NCBI GenBank assembly: GCA_030652755.1 | Contig: JAUSPV010000097.1 | Coordinates: 36,769 to 100,768, forward strand | DNA length: 64,000 nt | Source of the DNA: Caulobacter sp. | Lineage (GTDB): Bacteria; Pseudomonadota; Alphaproteobacteria; Caulobacterales; Caulobacteraceae | Direction: 5' to 3' | In this document: piece by piece, positions 9,065 to 18,962 of the stretch | How positions within the stretch are numbered: position 1 is the first letter of the stretch | Layout: every line of letters starts with the position of its first letter | Made by a program: the position numbers and the translations under genes | Notes under the pieces: model-generated | Told to the model about the DNA's origin: nothing | What the model saw: the letters and a program-made list of their open reading frames with translations, nothing else | Databases searched by the model: none

Positions 9065-10330
9065 ATGAGCGACGGATCAGTGGATCTGAGCGGTATTCGG
9101 GACGCCATCTATGCGGCCCCGCTGGAGAGCCTCGACCCGGCCCAGCCGGCGCTGTTCCAGGCCGACACCGTCTGGCCGATCTTCGAACGGCTCCGCCACG
9201 AGGACCCCGTCCACTTCACCGAGGGCGGCGAGTTCGGACCCTACTGGTCGATCACCAAGTACAACGACATCATGGCGGTCGACACCAACCATCAGGTGTT
9301 CTCGTCGGACTTCCTGCTGGGCGGCATCACGATCGGAGGCGGCAACGCCAACTTCGAGCCCCTGCCGATGTTCATCGCCATGGATCCGCCCCGGCACGAT
9401 GTCCAGCGCAAGGCGGTCAGTCCGGCCGTCTCGCCCGGCAACCTGCAGATTCTCGCGCCGCTGATCCGCGAGCGGGCCGGCGCCATCCTCGACAGCCTGC
9501 CGATCGGCGTGGAGTTCGACTGGGTCGACCTGGTCTCCAAGGAACTGACGGCCATGACGCTGGCCACGTTGTTCGACGCTCCGCAGGAGGACCGCCGCAA
9601 GCTGCCCTACTGGTCCGACGTCGTCACCGCCGTGCCGATGCCCGGTGGTCTCGTCGAGACGTTCGAGCAGAAGCTGGAAATCTTCGCCGAATACCAAGCC
9701 TACTTCAACGAGCTGTGGAACCGGAAGGTCAACGCCCCGCCGGCTGGCGATCTGATCTCGATGCTGGCGCACCATCCGGACACCCGGAACATGGCCCCAC
9801 GCGAGTACTTCGGGAACGTGGTGCTGCTGACCGTCGGCGGCAACGACACCACCCGCAACACCATCTCGGGCTCTGTGTTCGAGCTGAACCGCAACCCCGA
9901 CCAATACGCCAAGCTGCGGGCCAACCCCGACCTGATCTCTTCGATGGTTTCGGAGACCATCCGCTACCAGACGCCGCTGGCCCACATGCGCCGCACGGCC
10001 GTGGAGGACATCGAGTTCCAGGGCAAGCAGATCCGCAAGGGCGACAAGGTCGTCATGTGGTACGCCTCGGGCAACCGCGACGAGACGGTCATCGAGAACC
10101 CGAACGCCTACATCATCGACCGGGAGCGGCCCCGGCAGCACATCTCGTTCGGCTTCGGCATCCACCGCTGCGTGGGCAATCGCCTGGCGGAGCTGCAGTT
10201 GCAGATCATCTGGGAAGAGATCCTCAAGCGCTTCCCGGAGATCATCGTCACCGGCGAGCCCAAGCGCAGCTACTCGGTGTTCGTGCGGGGCTTCGAGACG
10301 CTGCCGGTGATGATCCCCCGCCGACTCTAG
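9065..10330 (+). CDS. Cytochrome P450, CYP153-like
   Basis: 421 aa; I-helix VGGNDTTRNTISG, ETIRYQTP, heme loop FGFGIHRCVGNRLAELQL. Confidence 0.9.
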   Translation: MSDGSVDLSGIRDAIYAAPLESLDPAQPALFQADTVWPIFERLRHEDPVHFTEGGEFGPYWSITKYNDIMAVDTNHQVFSSDFLLGGITIGGGNANFEPLPMFIAMDPPRHDVQRKAVSPAVSPGNLQILAPLIRERAGAILDSLPIGVEFDWVDLVSKELTAMTLATLFDAPQEDRRKLPYWSDVVTAVPMPGGLVETFEQKLEIFAEYQAYFNELWNRKVNAPPAGDLISMLAHHPDTRNMAPREYFGNVVLLTVGGNDTTRNTISGSVFELNRNPDQYAKLRANPDLISSMVSETIRYQTPLAHMRRTAVEDIEFQGKQIRKGDKVVMWYASGNRDETVIENPNAYIIDRERPRQHISFGFGIHRCVGNRLAELQLQIIWEEILKRFPEIIVTGEPKRSYSVFVRGFETLPVMIPRRL

Positions 10331-10341
10331 GCGACCGCGCC

Positions 10342-10929
10342 CTACTCGGGGTGATCGATGAGGTAAGCCCCGCCGGCAAAGAGCTTCTGCAGCAGTTCCG
10401 GCGGCGGTTGGCCGCCCGGGTGCGACGCGATGATCGCCGCCATCCCCCGACCGAGCGCCCACAGGGCGTAGGCGGCGTTCTCCTGGTGCCGGGGCGGGAT
10501 GCGCTCGTCGGCCTCGACGGCTGTCTTGTAGGCCAGGAACATGCGGTGCTCGGCCTCGCGCAAGGTGTCATGGCGGGCCAGCAGCCGCTCGCTGCACATC
10601 AGCGAGAACAGCGACGGGCGTGACTGCGCGAAGGCGAAGAAGGCCCGGGCGCCGGCGCGCATCGGCGAGACGGACGGGTGGATCGCCTGGCTGCCCTCGA
10701 TGTCTCGGCGCAGGTCCTCATAGCCCATCAGCGCCAGGCTGAGCAGCAGCGCCTCCTTGCCCGCGAAGTAGTGGTAGATCGAGGCCAGACCGATGCCCGC
10801 CGCCTCGGCGATGGCCCGAAGGTTGAGCTCGTCCGCGCCCTGTTCGGCCAGAATGGTCGCCGCGGCGGTCAGGGCCCTGGCCTTCACACCGGGGACATCG
10901 TGGGCGGTTTGCCGGAGCGTTCGCGTCAT
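10342..10929 (-). CDS. TetR/AcrR family transcriptional regulator
   Basis: 195 aa; HTH LNLRAIAEAAGIGLASIYHYFAGKEALL. Confidence 0.92.
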   Translation of the reverse strand: MTRTLRQTAHDVPGVKARALTAAATILAEQGADELNLRAIAEAAGIGLASIYHYFAGKEALLLSLALMGYEDLRRDIEGSQAIHPSVSPMRAGARAFFAFAQSRPSLFSLMCSERLLARHDTLREAEHRMFLAYKTAVEADERIPPRHQENAAYALWALGRGMAAIIASHPGGQPPPELLQKLFAGGAYLIDHPE

Positions 10930-11139
10930 CCGGCGACAATTGCGTCACGCGGGCGGGAGTCAAGCGGCATGGGCCGCGGCGCCCGCTTGATCCCGAGGTC
11001 TGCTCTTGCACCCATTGTTCTAGAGCTCCGGCCGCGCGGGCAGAATCGCGCGACCGTCGTGGATACTGGCAACGATTCCGAGAGCGCTCGCGCAGAAAGC
11101 TGTGCATACCCGGCCTTCTAAAGCGTGCTGACAGTTGCC

Positions 11140-11153
11140 GAACGGCGTTCGAA
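11140..11153. promoter_or_regulatory. Candidate operator GAACGGCGTTCGAA
   Basis: Matches 9012..9025 at 13/14; upstream of acyl-CoA synthetase and in the TetR/ACS intergenic region. Confidence 0.4.
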
Positions 11154-11206
11154 CGTTCCAGACTTGAGACGCGCCGGGAGTCGTCGGTCTACGTGGAGGA
11201 ATTCTG

Positions 11207-12793
11207 ATGGAGCCCGCCGGGTCCGGACATGATCTTGGCCCTCGTCTGGACGAGGCGGCGCTGTGCGGCATGACGCTGGCGGTGTGGGCGGACGTACAGC
11301 CTGAGAACACCGCCATCTTCGATCCGGACGGCGCAACGCACAGCTTCGCCAAGGTCAACGCCAACGCCAACCGGCTGGTTCGGCTGCTGCGTTCCAGGGG
11401 TCTGGGCGTCGGGGACTCGGTGGCGCTGGTCTGCACCAATCGCGCCGAGTTCGTCGAGGTTCTGGCCGCGACACTCCGCTGCGGGATGCGGCTGACGCCG
11501 GTGAACTGGCACCTGTCGGCGGACGAGATCGCCTACATCATCCAGGACTGCGAGGCCAAGGCGCTGATCTCCGACGCCCGGGTGACGACCGTCCCGGAGG
11601 CGGTCGCGCGCCTGCCGGTCATCACCACCAGGCTGGCCGTCGGCGGCGCAATCGAGGGCTTCGAATCCTACGACGACGCCATCGCAGCCTTCGACGGGTC
11701 CGACATCGCCGACCCGTCGCTCGGCAACAGCATGATGTACACCTCCGGCACCACGGGCAGGCCCAAGGGCGTGTTCCGGCCCAACCCGGCGGTGACGCCC
11801 TACGTCACCTACCAGATGCGCGGCTACGATCCCCGGGCCTCGGTCCAGATGTGCGCGGGACCCGGCTACCACGCAGCCCCGCTGGTCTTCGACATCCGGG
11901 CCGCCATGGGCGGCGGCGCGGCGCTGGCCTTCATCGACCGCTGGGACTCCGAGCATGTGCTGCGGACCATCTCGGAGCGGCGCGTGACGCACTTCCACAT
12001 GGTGCCGATCATGTTCCAGCGGCTGCTGGCGCTGCCGGACGACGTCAAGGCGCGCTACCCGGTCGACCACGTCCAGTTCATCATCCACGGGGCCGCGCCC
12101 TGCCCGCCCGAGATCAAGCGGGCGATGATCGACTGGTTCGGCCCGGTGCTGACCGAGTATTACGCCGGCTCCGAGGGCGGGGCCGGGTTCCTGATCGACT
12201 CCCATGAGTGGCTTGCCAAGCCCGGCAGCGTCGGCAAGCGCCCGGCCCTGCTGCAGGTCAGGATCCTCGATGAAGCCGGGCGCGACCTGCCCAACGGCCA
12301 GTCCGGCGCCATCTACCAGCAGCTGCCGCCGGGCGGCGCCTTCACCTACTTCAAGGACGAGGCGAAGACCCGGGCCTCGCGGGTCGACGACTTCTTCACC
12401 ATGGGCGACGTCGGCTACTTCGACGAGGACGACTACCTGTTCCTGACCGGCCGCAACGCCGAGACCATCATTTCCGGCGGGGTGAACATCTACCCGCAGG
12501 AGATCGACAACGAACTGGTCAAGCATCCCGCCGTGGCGGACTCCGCCACGGTTGGCGTGCCGCACGACGAATGGGGCGAGCAGGTGAAGGCCGTCATCCT
12601 GCTCAAGCCCGGCCATGATCCAAGCGAGGCGCTGGCCGACGAGATCCTGGCCTTCGCACGCGGCAACCTGGCCAGCTTCAAGGCGCCGCGCAGCCTCGAT
12701 TTCGCCGCCGAGCTTCCGAGGTCCGAAGCCGGCAAGATCCAGCGCAACAAGGTGCGCGCGCCCTATTGGGAAGGACGCGCGCGCCAGATCTGA
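11207..12793 (+). CDS. Acyl-CoA synthetase (AMP-binding)
   Basis: 528 aa; MMYTSGTTGRPKGVF, YAGSEGG, GDVGYFDEDDYLFLTGR, RSEAGKIQRNKVR. Confidence 0.92.
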   Translation: MEPAGSGHDLGPRLDEAALCGMTLAVWADVQPENTAIFDPDGATHSFAKVNANANRLVRLLRSRGLGVGDSVALVCTNRAEFVEVLAATLRCGMRLTPVNWHLSADEIAYIIQDCEAKALISDARVTTVPEAVARLPVITTRLAVGGAIEGFESYDDAIAAFDGSDIADPSLGNSMMYTSGTTGRPKGVFRPNPAVTPYVTYQMRGYDPRASVQMCAGPGYHAAPLVFDIRAAMGGGAALAFIDRWDSEHVLRTISERRVTHFHMVPIMFQRLLALPDDVKARYPVDHVQFIIHGAAPCPPEIKRAMIDWFGPVLTEYYAGSEGGAGFLIDSHEWLAKPGSVGKRPALLQVRILDEAGRDLPNGQSGAIYQQLPPGGAFTYFKDEAKTRASRVDDFFTMGDVGYFDEDDYLFLTGRNAETIISGGVNIYPQEIDNELVKHPAVADSATVGVPHDEWGEQVKAVILLKPGHDPSEALADEILAFARGNLASFKAPRSLDFAAELPRSEAGKIQRNKVRAPYWEGRARQI

Positions 12794-12849
12794 CCGGGCC
12801 GGCGACGGCCTTTCCACACAGAACAAGACGAACGTCCAGGAGCAGAGAC

Positions 12850-14049
12850 ATGGCCGATTTTGGCAGTACGGACGCGGAAGCCTTCCGCGCGGAGGCGCGG
12901 GACTGGCTCGCCGCCAACTTCCCGACATCCCTCGTCGGGGTGGAGGTGGCGATGATCAACGCCACCGGACCGGTCGAGGGCGACGCCCTGTTGTGGAAGC
13001 AGCGGGTGGGCGAAAAGGGCTGGGGCACGCCGACCTGGCCCAAGGAATACGGCGGCGGCGGGCTGACCCCGGCGCAGGCGCGCATCCTGCAGCAGGAAAT
13101 GAACCGCATCGGCGCCCGCAATCCGATCGGCGGCATGGGCATCATGATGTTCGGCCCGACCCTGCTGGAGTACGGCAGCGAGGCGCAGAAGCAGCGGCAC
13201 ATCCCGCCGATCTGCCGGGGCGAGATCCGCTGGTGCCAGGGCTATTCCGAGCCGGGCGCCGGCTCCGACCTCGCCGCGCTGCAGACCCGGGCCGAGGACA
13301 TGGGCGACCACTTCCTGGTCAACGGCCAGAAGGTCTGGACCTCCGGCGCCCAGTACGCCGACTGGTGCTTCTGTCTGGTGCGCACCGATTTCACCACCAA
13401 GCACGAGGGCATCTCCTTCGTGCTGTTCGACATGAAGACGCCAGGCGTCGAGGTGCGGCCGATCCAGCTGATCAGCGGCAATTCGCCCTTCTGCGAGACC
13501 TTCCTGACCGACGTGAAGGTGCCCAAGGAAAATCTGGTCGGCCCGCTGAACGGCGGCTGGACCATCGGCAAGCGGCTGCTCCAGCATGAGCGCAACAGCC
13601 TGTCGGGCGGCGGCGGTTCGGCCGGACGGTTCGCATCTGGAACCTCGCTGGACAAGCTGGCGAAGACCTATGTCGGCGTCGACGAGACCGGCCGCATCGC
13701 CGATCCGGACCTGCGCTCGCGGATCATTCGTCACCAGATGGAGGCCAAGGCCTTCATGCTGACCCTGATGCGCGCCCAGGCCGAGGCCAAGGGCGGGGGA
13801 GGGCCGTCGAACGCCACCTCGATCATGAAGAACGTCGGCTCCAAGGTCGGCCAGGATCGCGCCGAACTCGCTGTCGAGATCATGGGCGCCCAGGGCCTGG
13901 GCTGGGAGGGCGAAGGCTTCACCGACAAGGAGCTGGAGCAGACCCGCAACTGGCTGGGCGGCAAGGCCACCACGATCTACGGCGGCTCCGCCGAGATCCA
14001 GAACAACATCATCGCCAAGCGTATCCTTGGCCTTCTTGATCACCAGTAG
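12850..14049 (+). CDS. Acyl-CoA dehydrogenase
   Basis: WCQGYSEPGAGSDLAALQTRAE; GGSAEIQNNIIAKRILGL. Confidence 0.92.
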   Translation: MADFGSTDAEAFRAEARDWLAANFPTSLVGVEVAMINATGPVEGDALLWKQRVGEKGWGTPTWPKEYGGGGLTPAQARILQQEMNRIGARNPIGGMGIMMFGPTLLEYGSEAQKQRHIPPICRGEIRWCQGYSEPGAGSDLAALQTRAEDMGDHFLVNGQKVWTSGAQYADWCFCLVRTDFTTKHEGISFVLFDMKTPGVEVRPIQLISGNSPFCETFLTDVKVPKENLVGPLNGGWTIGKRLLQHERNSLSGGGGSAGRFASGTSLDKLAKTYVGVDETGRIADPDLRSRIIRHQMEAKAFMLTLMRAQAEAKGGGGPSNATSIMKNVGSKVGQDRAELAVEIMGAQGLGWEGEGFTDKELEQTRNWLGGKATTIYGGSAEIQNNIIAKRILGLLDHQ

Positions 14050-14061
14050 GGAGCGCGCGAC

Positions 14062-15198
14062 ATGGCCGTTCTGACCGAAGAACAATCGATGCTGCGCGAC
14101 GCCGCGAAGGCGTGGGTGCAGGAAAAGGCGCCCGTCGGCGCGCTGCGCAAGGCGCGGGACAGCGGCAGCCTGCTGGGCTACGCGCCGGAAGCCTTCGCCG
14201 ACATGGCGGCCATGGGCTGGGCCGGGGTTGTGATCCCGGAAACCCACGGCGGTTCCGAATTCGGCTACCTGAGCCTCGGCCTGGTGCTCGAGGAACTCGG
14301 CCGGACCCTGGCCGCCTCGCCGCTGGCGGTGTCCTCCATGGCCGCGGCCTATGCCCTGGTCCGCGCCGGAACCGATGCCCAGAAGGAAACCTGGCTGTCG
14401 GCCATCGCCGCCGGCGAAGCCGTCGCCGCGCTCGCCGTGGATGAAGGTCCGCGTCACGACCCGGTGCGGACCGCGCTGAAGGCCGAGGCGGCGGCCGGCG
14501 GCTGGCGCCTGTCCGGCGCCAAGGCGTTCGTGGCCGAGGGGATGGCGGCGACAGTCTATATCGTGGCTGCCCGCACCGCCGGTTCGCCCGGGGATGAAGC
14601 GGGGATCTCCCTGTTCCTCGTACCAGCCGATGCGAAGGGCCTCACCCGGTCGCCGCGCCACCTGGCCGACAGCCGCGACTATGCGGCCCTGACCTTCGAC
14701 GGGGTCGAGGTCGGCGCCGACGCTGTGCTGGGGACCGCCGGAGAGGGCTACGCCCCGCTCGAGCGGACGCTGGATGTCGCCCGTATCGCCGTCTCGGCCG
14801 AGATGCTTGGAATGGCTTCCCAGGCCTTCGACGTCACGCTGGACTACCTCAAGACCCGCGTGCAGTTTGGCCAGACCATCGGCAGCTTCCAGGCGCTGCA
14901 GCACCGGGCGGCAAAAATGTTCAGCGAACTGGAGCTGGCCCGGTCCTGCGTCGAGGCGGCACTCGCCGCGATCGACCAGGACGCCGACGACCTGGCCCAG
15001 CAGGCAGCCCTGGCCAAGGCCGTGGCCGGCGACACCCTGAACCTGATCTCCCGCGAGATGGTCCAGATGCACGGCGGCATCGGCATGACCGATGTCCACG
15101 ACGCCGGCCTCTATCTCAAGCGCGCCCGGGCGGTGGAGACGCTGTTCGGCTCGACGGCCTGGCACCGGGACCGCTGGGGCAGGATGCAGGGCTATTGA
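14062..15198 (+). CDS. Acyl-CoA dehydrogenase (short partner subunit)
   Basis: 378 aa; TRVQFGQTIGSFQALQHRAAKM, QMHGGIGMTDVHDAGLYLKR. Confidence 0.92.
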   Translation: MAVLTEEQSMLRDAAKAWVQEKAPVGALRKARDSGSLLGYAPEAFADMAAMGWAGVVIPETHGGSEFGYLSLGLVLEELGRTLAASPLAVSSMAAAYALVRAGTDAQKETWLSAIAAGEAVAALAVDEGPRHDPVRTALKAEAAAGGWRLSGAKAFVAEGMAATVYIVAARTAGSPGDEAGISLFLVPADAKGLTRSPRHLADSRDYAALTFDGVEVGADAVLGTAGEGYAPLERTLDVARIAVSAEMLGMASQAFDVTLDYLKTRVQFGQTIGSFQALQHRAAKMFSELELARSCVEAALAAIDQDADDLAQQAALAKAVAGDTLNLISREMVQMHGGIGMTDVHDAGLYLKRARAVETLFGSTAWHRDRWGRMQGY

Positions 15199-15237
15199 CC
15201 CACAACCCCTTCAGTAGCGTGCGGAGTTCAACCGGCC

Positions 15238-16554
15238 ATGGATGAGCCGGCCAAGGCGGACGCGGCGGATCCCGCCGTCGCGTCCGACGATCTGGCGACC
15301 CGCGAGGCCGCCTACGAGACCTTCATCTGGGCCAATCTGCGCCGGAACTACATCGGCAACTTCGTGCACGGCATGCTGGGCATGACGGGCTTTCGCCTGA
15401 TCAACGCCCCAACCTTCATGCCGGCCTATCTGCACCTGATCTCCGGCTCGAATACCGTGGTCGGGCTGGGCCTGGCGCTTCAGCAGATGGGCGGAATCAT
15501 CTCGCCACTGGTGGCCGGCGCGGCCATCGAACACCGGCCGAAGATCATGCCGATGGCCATCGTGCTGGGCAGCCTCGGCCGGCTGGCCATCCTGGGCATG
15601 GCGCTGACCGGCTGGTTCCTGCGCGACCAGGCGCAGGTCCTGACGCTTCTGATGTTCGTCTTCCTGTTCGGCGTCTTCATGGGGGCCCAGCGGGTGGCCT
15701 TCACCCTGCTGATGTCCCGGGTGATTCCGATCAGCCTGCGCGGACGGCTGCAGGCCTGGCGCAATGCGGTCGGCGGGCTGATCGCGGCGATCCTGGCCTA
15801 CGTCTCGGGCAAATACCTCATCGGCGCCAATGTGCTCGGCAACGGCTACGCGACCACCTTCATTCTGGCCTTCTTCCTGACCAGCGCCGGCCTGTGGTTC
15901 CTGCAGCACCAGATCCGCGAGCCAGTCCCGCCAACCATCCGCGAGCCCGTCAGAATGCGCGACCGGATGCGGGACATCCCGGGCCTGATCGCCGCCAATC
16001 CGGACTATCGTTGGTTCCTGATCATGCAGATGCTGGCGACCTCGGCCCGGATCGCCACGCCCTTCTACATCCTGCATGTCGGCGCCACGATGCATCTGGA
16101 CGGCGCGACGCTGGGTCTGCTCACGCTCGCCTACCTGGGCGCCGACACCGTCTCCAATATTGCCTGGGGATACCTTGGCGACCGGTCGGGCTTCCGGGTC
16201 GTGCTGGTGCTGTCGATCGCGATCTGGATCGCCGCGACCCTGCTGTTGCTGACCATGAGCGCGCCGTGGGCGGTGTTCCTGGCCTTCTTCGGACTCGGCG
16301 CGGCGCTGGCCGGCTACATGATGGCGTCCAACACCATGATCCTGGAGTTCGGGCATCGCGACGATCTGTCGATGCGGATCGGCATCTCGGCGACGGCCGA
16401 GGGGGTCACAGCCACGATCGGACCGCTGATCGGCGGCGCCGTCGCCGACCTGCTCGGCTACAACGTCGTCTTCGGCGCCTCGCTGGGTCTGCTGGCCGCC
16501 GCCCTGCTCACCCTGACCGTGATCAAGGATCCGCGCCGCAGCGCCGTCAGGTGA
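15238..16554 (+). CDS. MFS transporter
   Basis: 438 aa, about 12 hydrophobic segments, WGYLGDRSGFR motif. Confidence 0.85.
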   Translation: MDEPAKADAADPAVASDDLATREAAYETFIWANLRRNYIGNFVHGMLGMTGFRLINAPTFMPAYLHLISGSNTVVGLGLALQQMGGIISPLVAGAAIEHRPKIMPMAIVLGSLGRLAILGMALTGWFLRDQAQVLTLLMFVFLFGVFMGAQRVAFTLLMSRVIPISLRGRLQAWRNAVGGLIAAILAYVSGKYLIGANVLGNGYATTFILAFFLTSAGLWFLQHQIREPVPPTIREPVRMRDRMRDIPGLIAANPDYRWFLIMQMLATSARIATPFYILHVGATMHLDGATLGLLTLAYLGADTVSNIAWGYLGDRSGFRVVLVLSIAIWIAATLLLLTMSAPWAVFLAFFGLGAALAGYMMASNTMILEFGHRDDLSMRIGISATAEGVTATIGPLIGGAVADLLGYNVVFGASLGLLAAALLTLTVIKDPRRSAVR

Positions 16555-17740
16555 GTTCCTCGGACGAGTAGCCCAGGATCTCGCGGGCGATGATCAGCCG
16601 CTGGATCTGGCCGGTGCCCTCGTAGATGTCGCTGATCCGGCCGTCGCGAAGGAACTTCTCGACCAGGTGGTCGTGGCTGACCGACATGCCGCCCAGCAAC
16701 TCCATGGCCGCCTGCGGGATGGTCCGGCAGACCTCGCCGCCCTTGGCCTTGCAGATCGAGCTCTCGAGATTGTTGGGCTTGCGCACGTCGTTCAGCCAGG
16801 CGGCGTGCAGCACCGACAAGGTGGCGGCCTCGGTGTCGGCCTCCATCTCGATCAGCCGCTGCTCCGGCGCGCTGCGCTGGTTGTAGCTGCGGGTCCAGTC
16901 GACCTCGACCCCCTCCTCCGCCAGAGCGGCCCTGGCGAAGTCGAACGCGCCCTTGGCCTTGGCCACGCCCCCCGAAGCCACGGCCGGGCGGGTCATGTTG
17001 AAGGTCTTCATCACCCCCTTGTAGCCGGCCGAGCCGCCGTCCTTGGGCACGGTCTCGTCGCCGCCCAGCAGGGCGTCGCGCGGCACGCGGCAGTCGCGGA
17101 AGCTGTAGGCCGCGGTGTCCGAGGAGCGGATGCCGAGCTTCTTCTCCTGGCGGACCAGTTCGAAGCCAGGCGCGTCCTTCAGCACCAGGAACGACTTGAT
17201 GCCGGCTCGGCCCGCCGACTTGTCGATGGTCGCCCAGACGATGGCGCCGTCGCATTTGACCCCGTCGGTGACGAAGATCTTGTCGCCGTTGATCACCCAT
17301 TCGTCGCCGTCGAGCCGGGCCGTCGCCTGGATAGCCTTTGTGTCGGAGCCGACGTTCGGTTCGGTGATCGACATGGCGAGGAACAGGTCGCCCCACTTGG
17401 CCTTCTGCTCGGGCGTGCCGGCCGACTGCAGGGCGGCGTTGCCCAGGCCGCTGGCCCGGCCGGCCGGCATGGCGAGGCCAAGGCCCCGGGTCACGCCGGT
17501 GGTAGAGCCGCGCGCGATGCTGACCGCCATCATGAAGGTCATCATCGGGGTGTCGCCCGGCTGGCGCTGGCCGAAGAGCGGGAAGACCTCCTCGAAGCCA
17601 CGCTCGCCTTCCAGCCGCGTCGGCGGCGTCTCGTGCTCGTGGTCCTCGTAGTAGCGGGTGTGCCGTGACGTGGACTCGCCGACCTCGACGACCTTGTCGA
17701 GGATCTGCTGGTCGATGGCGGAGAGACGGAAGTCAGCCAT
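16547..17740 (-). CDS. Acyl-CoA dehydrogenase
   Basis: 397 aa; MSITEPNVGSDTKAIQATAR; IYEGTGQIQRLIIAREILG; 3' overlap of 8 nt with convergent MFS. Confidence 0.92.
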   Translation of the reverse strand: MADFRLSAIDQQILDKVVEVGESTSRHTRYYEDHEHETPPTRLEGERGFEEVFPLFGQRQPGDTPMMTFMMAVSIARGSTTGVTRGLGLAMPAGRASGLGNAALQSAGTPEQKAKWGDLFLAMSITEPNVGSDTKAIQATARLDGDEWVINGDKIFVTDGVKCDGAIVWATIDKSAGRAGIKSFLVLKDAPGFELVRQEKKLGIRSSDTAAYSFRDCRVPRDALLGGDETVPKDGGSAGYKGVMKTFNMTRPAVASGGVAKAKGAFDFARAALAEEGVEVDWTRSYNQRSAPEQRLIEMEADTEAATLSVLHAAWLNDVRKPNNLESSICKAKGGEVCRTIPQAAMELLGGMSVSHDHLVEKFLRDGRISDIYEGTGQIQRLIIAREILGYSSEELT

Positions 17741-17752
17741 GATCGAGGCTCC

Positions 17753-18865
17753 CTAGACCGAAACCGGACCGTCGAGGACGGTCAGCGTGCGCGCGTTGCG
17801 AAGCCACATTTCCAGCGGCAGGTCGCGGATGAAGCCGTGGCCGCCGAAGATCTGCAGCGCATCGTCGGCGATCTTCACCGCCTTTCGACGGACATAGTCC
17901 TGGGCCAGCACCGACGCCTTCACGGCGCCCGGATCGTTGTGCTCCAGCAGGCTGGCGGCCTTCCAGACCATCCAGCGCATCGTCTCGCACTCGATATGCA
18001 TGTCGGCCAGCATGAAGGCGATCGACTGCTTCTTGCCGATCGGCTCGCCGAAGGCGACCCGCTCCTTGGCGTAGGGAATGGCGAAGTCGGTCGCCTGGCG
18101 GCACAGTCCGACAGCCACCGCCGCGGCGCCGACGCGGGCCTGGCTGATCAGCCGCGCCGCGTCGATGCCGGCGTCGCCGCCGAGGCGGGCCGACCCGGGC
18201 AGCTCGACATTGTCGAGCGTGATCTTGCCCTTCGGCAGAGGTTTCAGCCCCTGGGTGCCGTTCTCAGGCACGACGGACAGGCCGGCCGTGTCACGCGGAA
18301 CGATGTAGGCCTGCACCGCGCCCAGGCCCGCACCGCCCTCGTCGCGCGCCAGCACCAGGAACGTGTCCGCCCGGTCGCCCAGGGGAACGAGTCGCTTCTC
18401 GCCGTTCAGGACAAAGCCGTTGCCCTTGCGGGTCGCCGTCGTGCGCTGGGCCTCGGCGGCGAAGCCGAACTGGCTCTCCTGCACGGCCAGGCTCGCCGCC
18501 ACCGGCGTCGCGCCGGCGAAGCGGGGCAGGTGCTCTGCCTTCTGCTCCTCGGTTCCGAAGTCGATCAGGGCGCTCACGAACTGGCCCGGCGCCATGATGG
18601 CCGCCGCCTGGCTGGCGCAGCCGCCGCCCAGCGCTTCCAGCGCCACGGCGTTGGTCATGCAGGAGCGGTCGCCGCCGCCCCCGCCGTAGGCTTCCGGGAT
18701 CGCCGCGGCGATCAGGCCGAAGTCCCAGCCCTGCTGGATGATGGTCGCCGGCATCTCGCCGGCCTCGTCGATGGCCCGCGCCCCCGGCGCCAGCACCTCG
18801 GCCGCGAAGCCCTGAAGCGCTTCGCGGATCATCGACTGCTCTTCGTTGAGCTCGAACGTGATCAT
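17753..18865 (-). CDS. Acyl-CoA dehydrogenase
   Basis: 370 aa; ERVAFGEPIGKKQSIAFMLADM; FGGHGFIRDLPLEMWLRNAR. Confidence 0.92.
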   Translation of the reverse strand: MITFELNEEQSMIREALQGFAAEVLAPGARAIDEAGEMPATIIQQGWDFGLIAAAIPEAYGGGGGDRSCMTNAVALEALGGGCASQAAAIMAPGQFVSALIDFGTEEQKAEHLPRFAGATPVAASLAVQESQFGFAAEAQRTTATRKGNGFVLNGEKRLVPLGDRADTFLVLARDEGGAGLGAVQAYIVPRDTAGLSVVPENGTQGLKPLPKGKITLDNVELPGSARLGGDAGIDAARLISQARVGAAAVAVGLCRQATDFAIPYAKERVAFGEPIGKKQSIAFMLADMHIECETMRWMVWKAASLLEHNDPGAVKASVLAQDYVRRKAVKIADDALQIFGGHGFIRDLPLEMWLRNARTLTVLDGPVSV

Positions 18866-18962
18866 TGTTGTCTCCTGCCCGACCCAAGGGATGACAGGGA
18901 GACGGGCCTCAAGGCAAGGGGTCGCGGCGGATTCCAGGAGGAACCCGCCGCGACCGATCGCG

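Noticed and set aside
12763-15165. 800-aa ORF on - strand opposite two ACAD genes
   Set aside because: Antisense to well-supported ACADs; low-complexity His/Arg/Gly-rich composition typical of GC-rich shadow frames.
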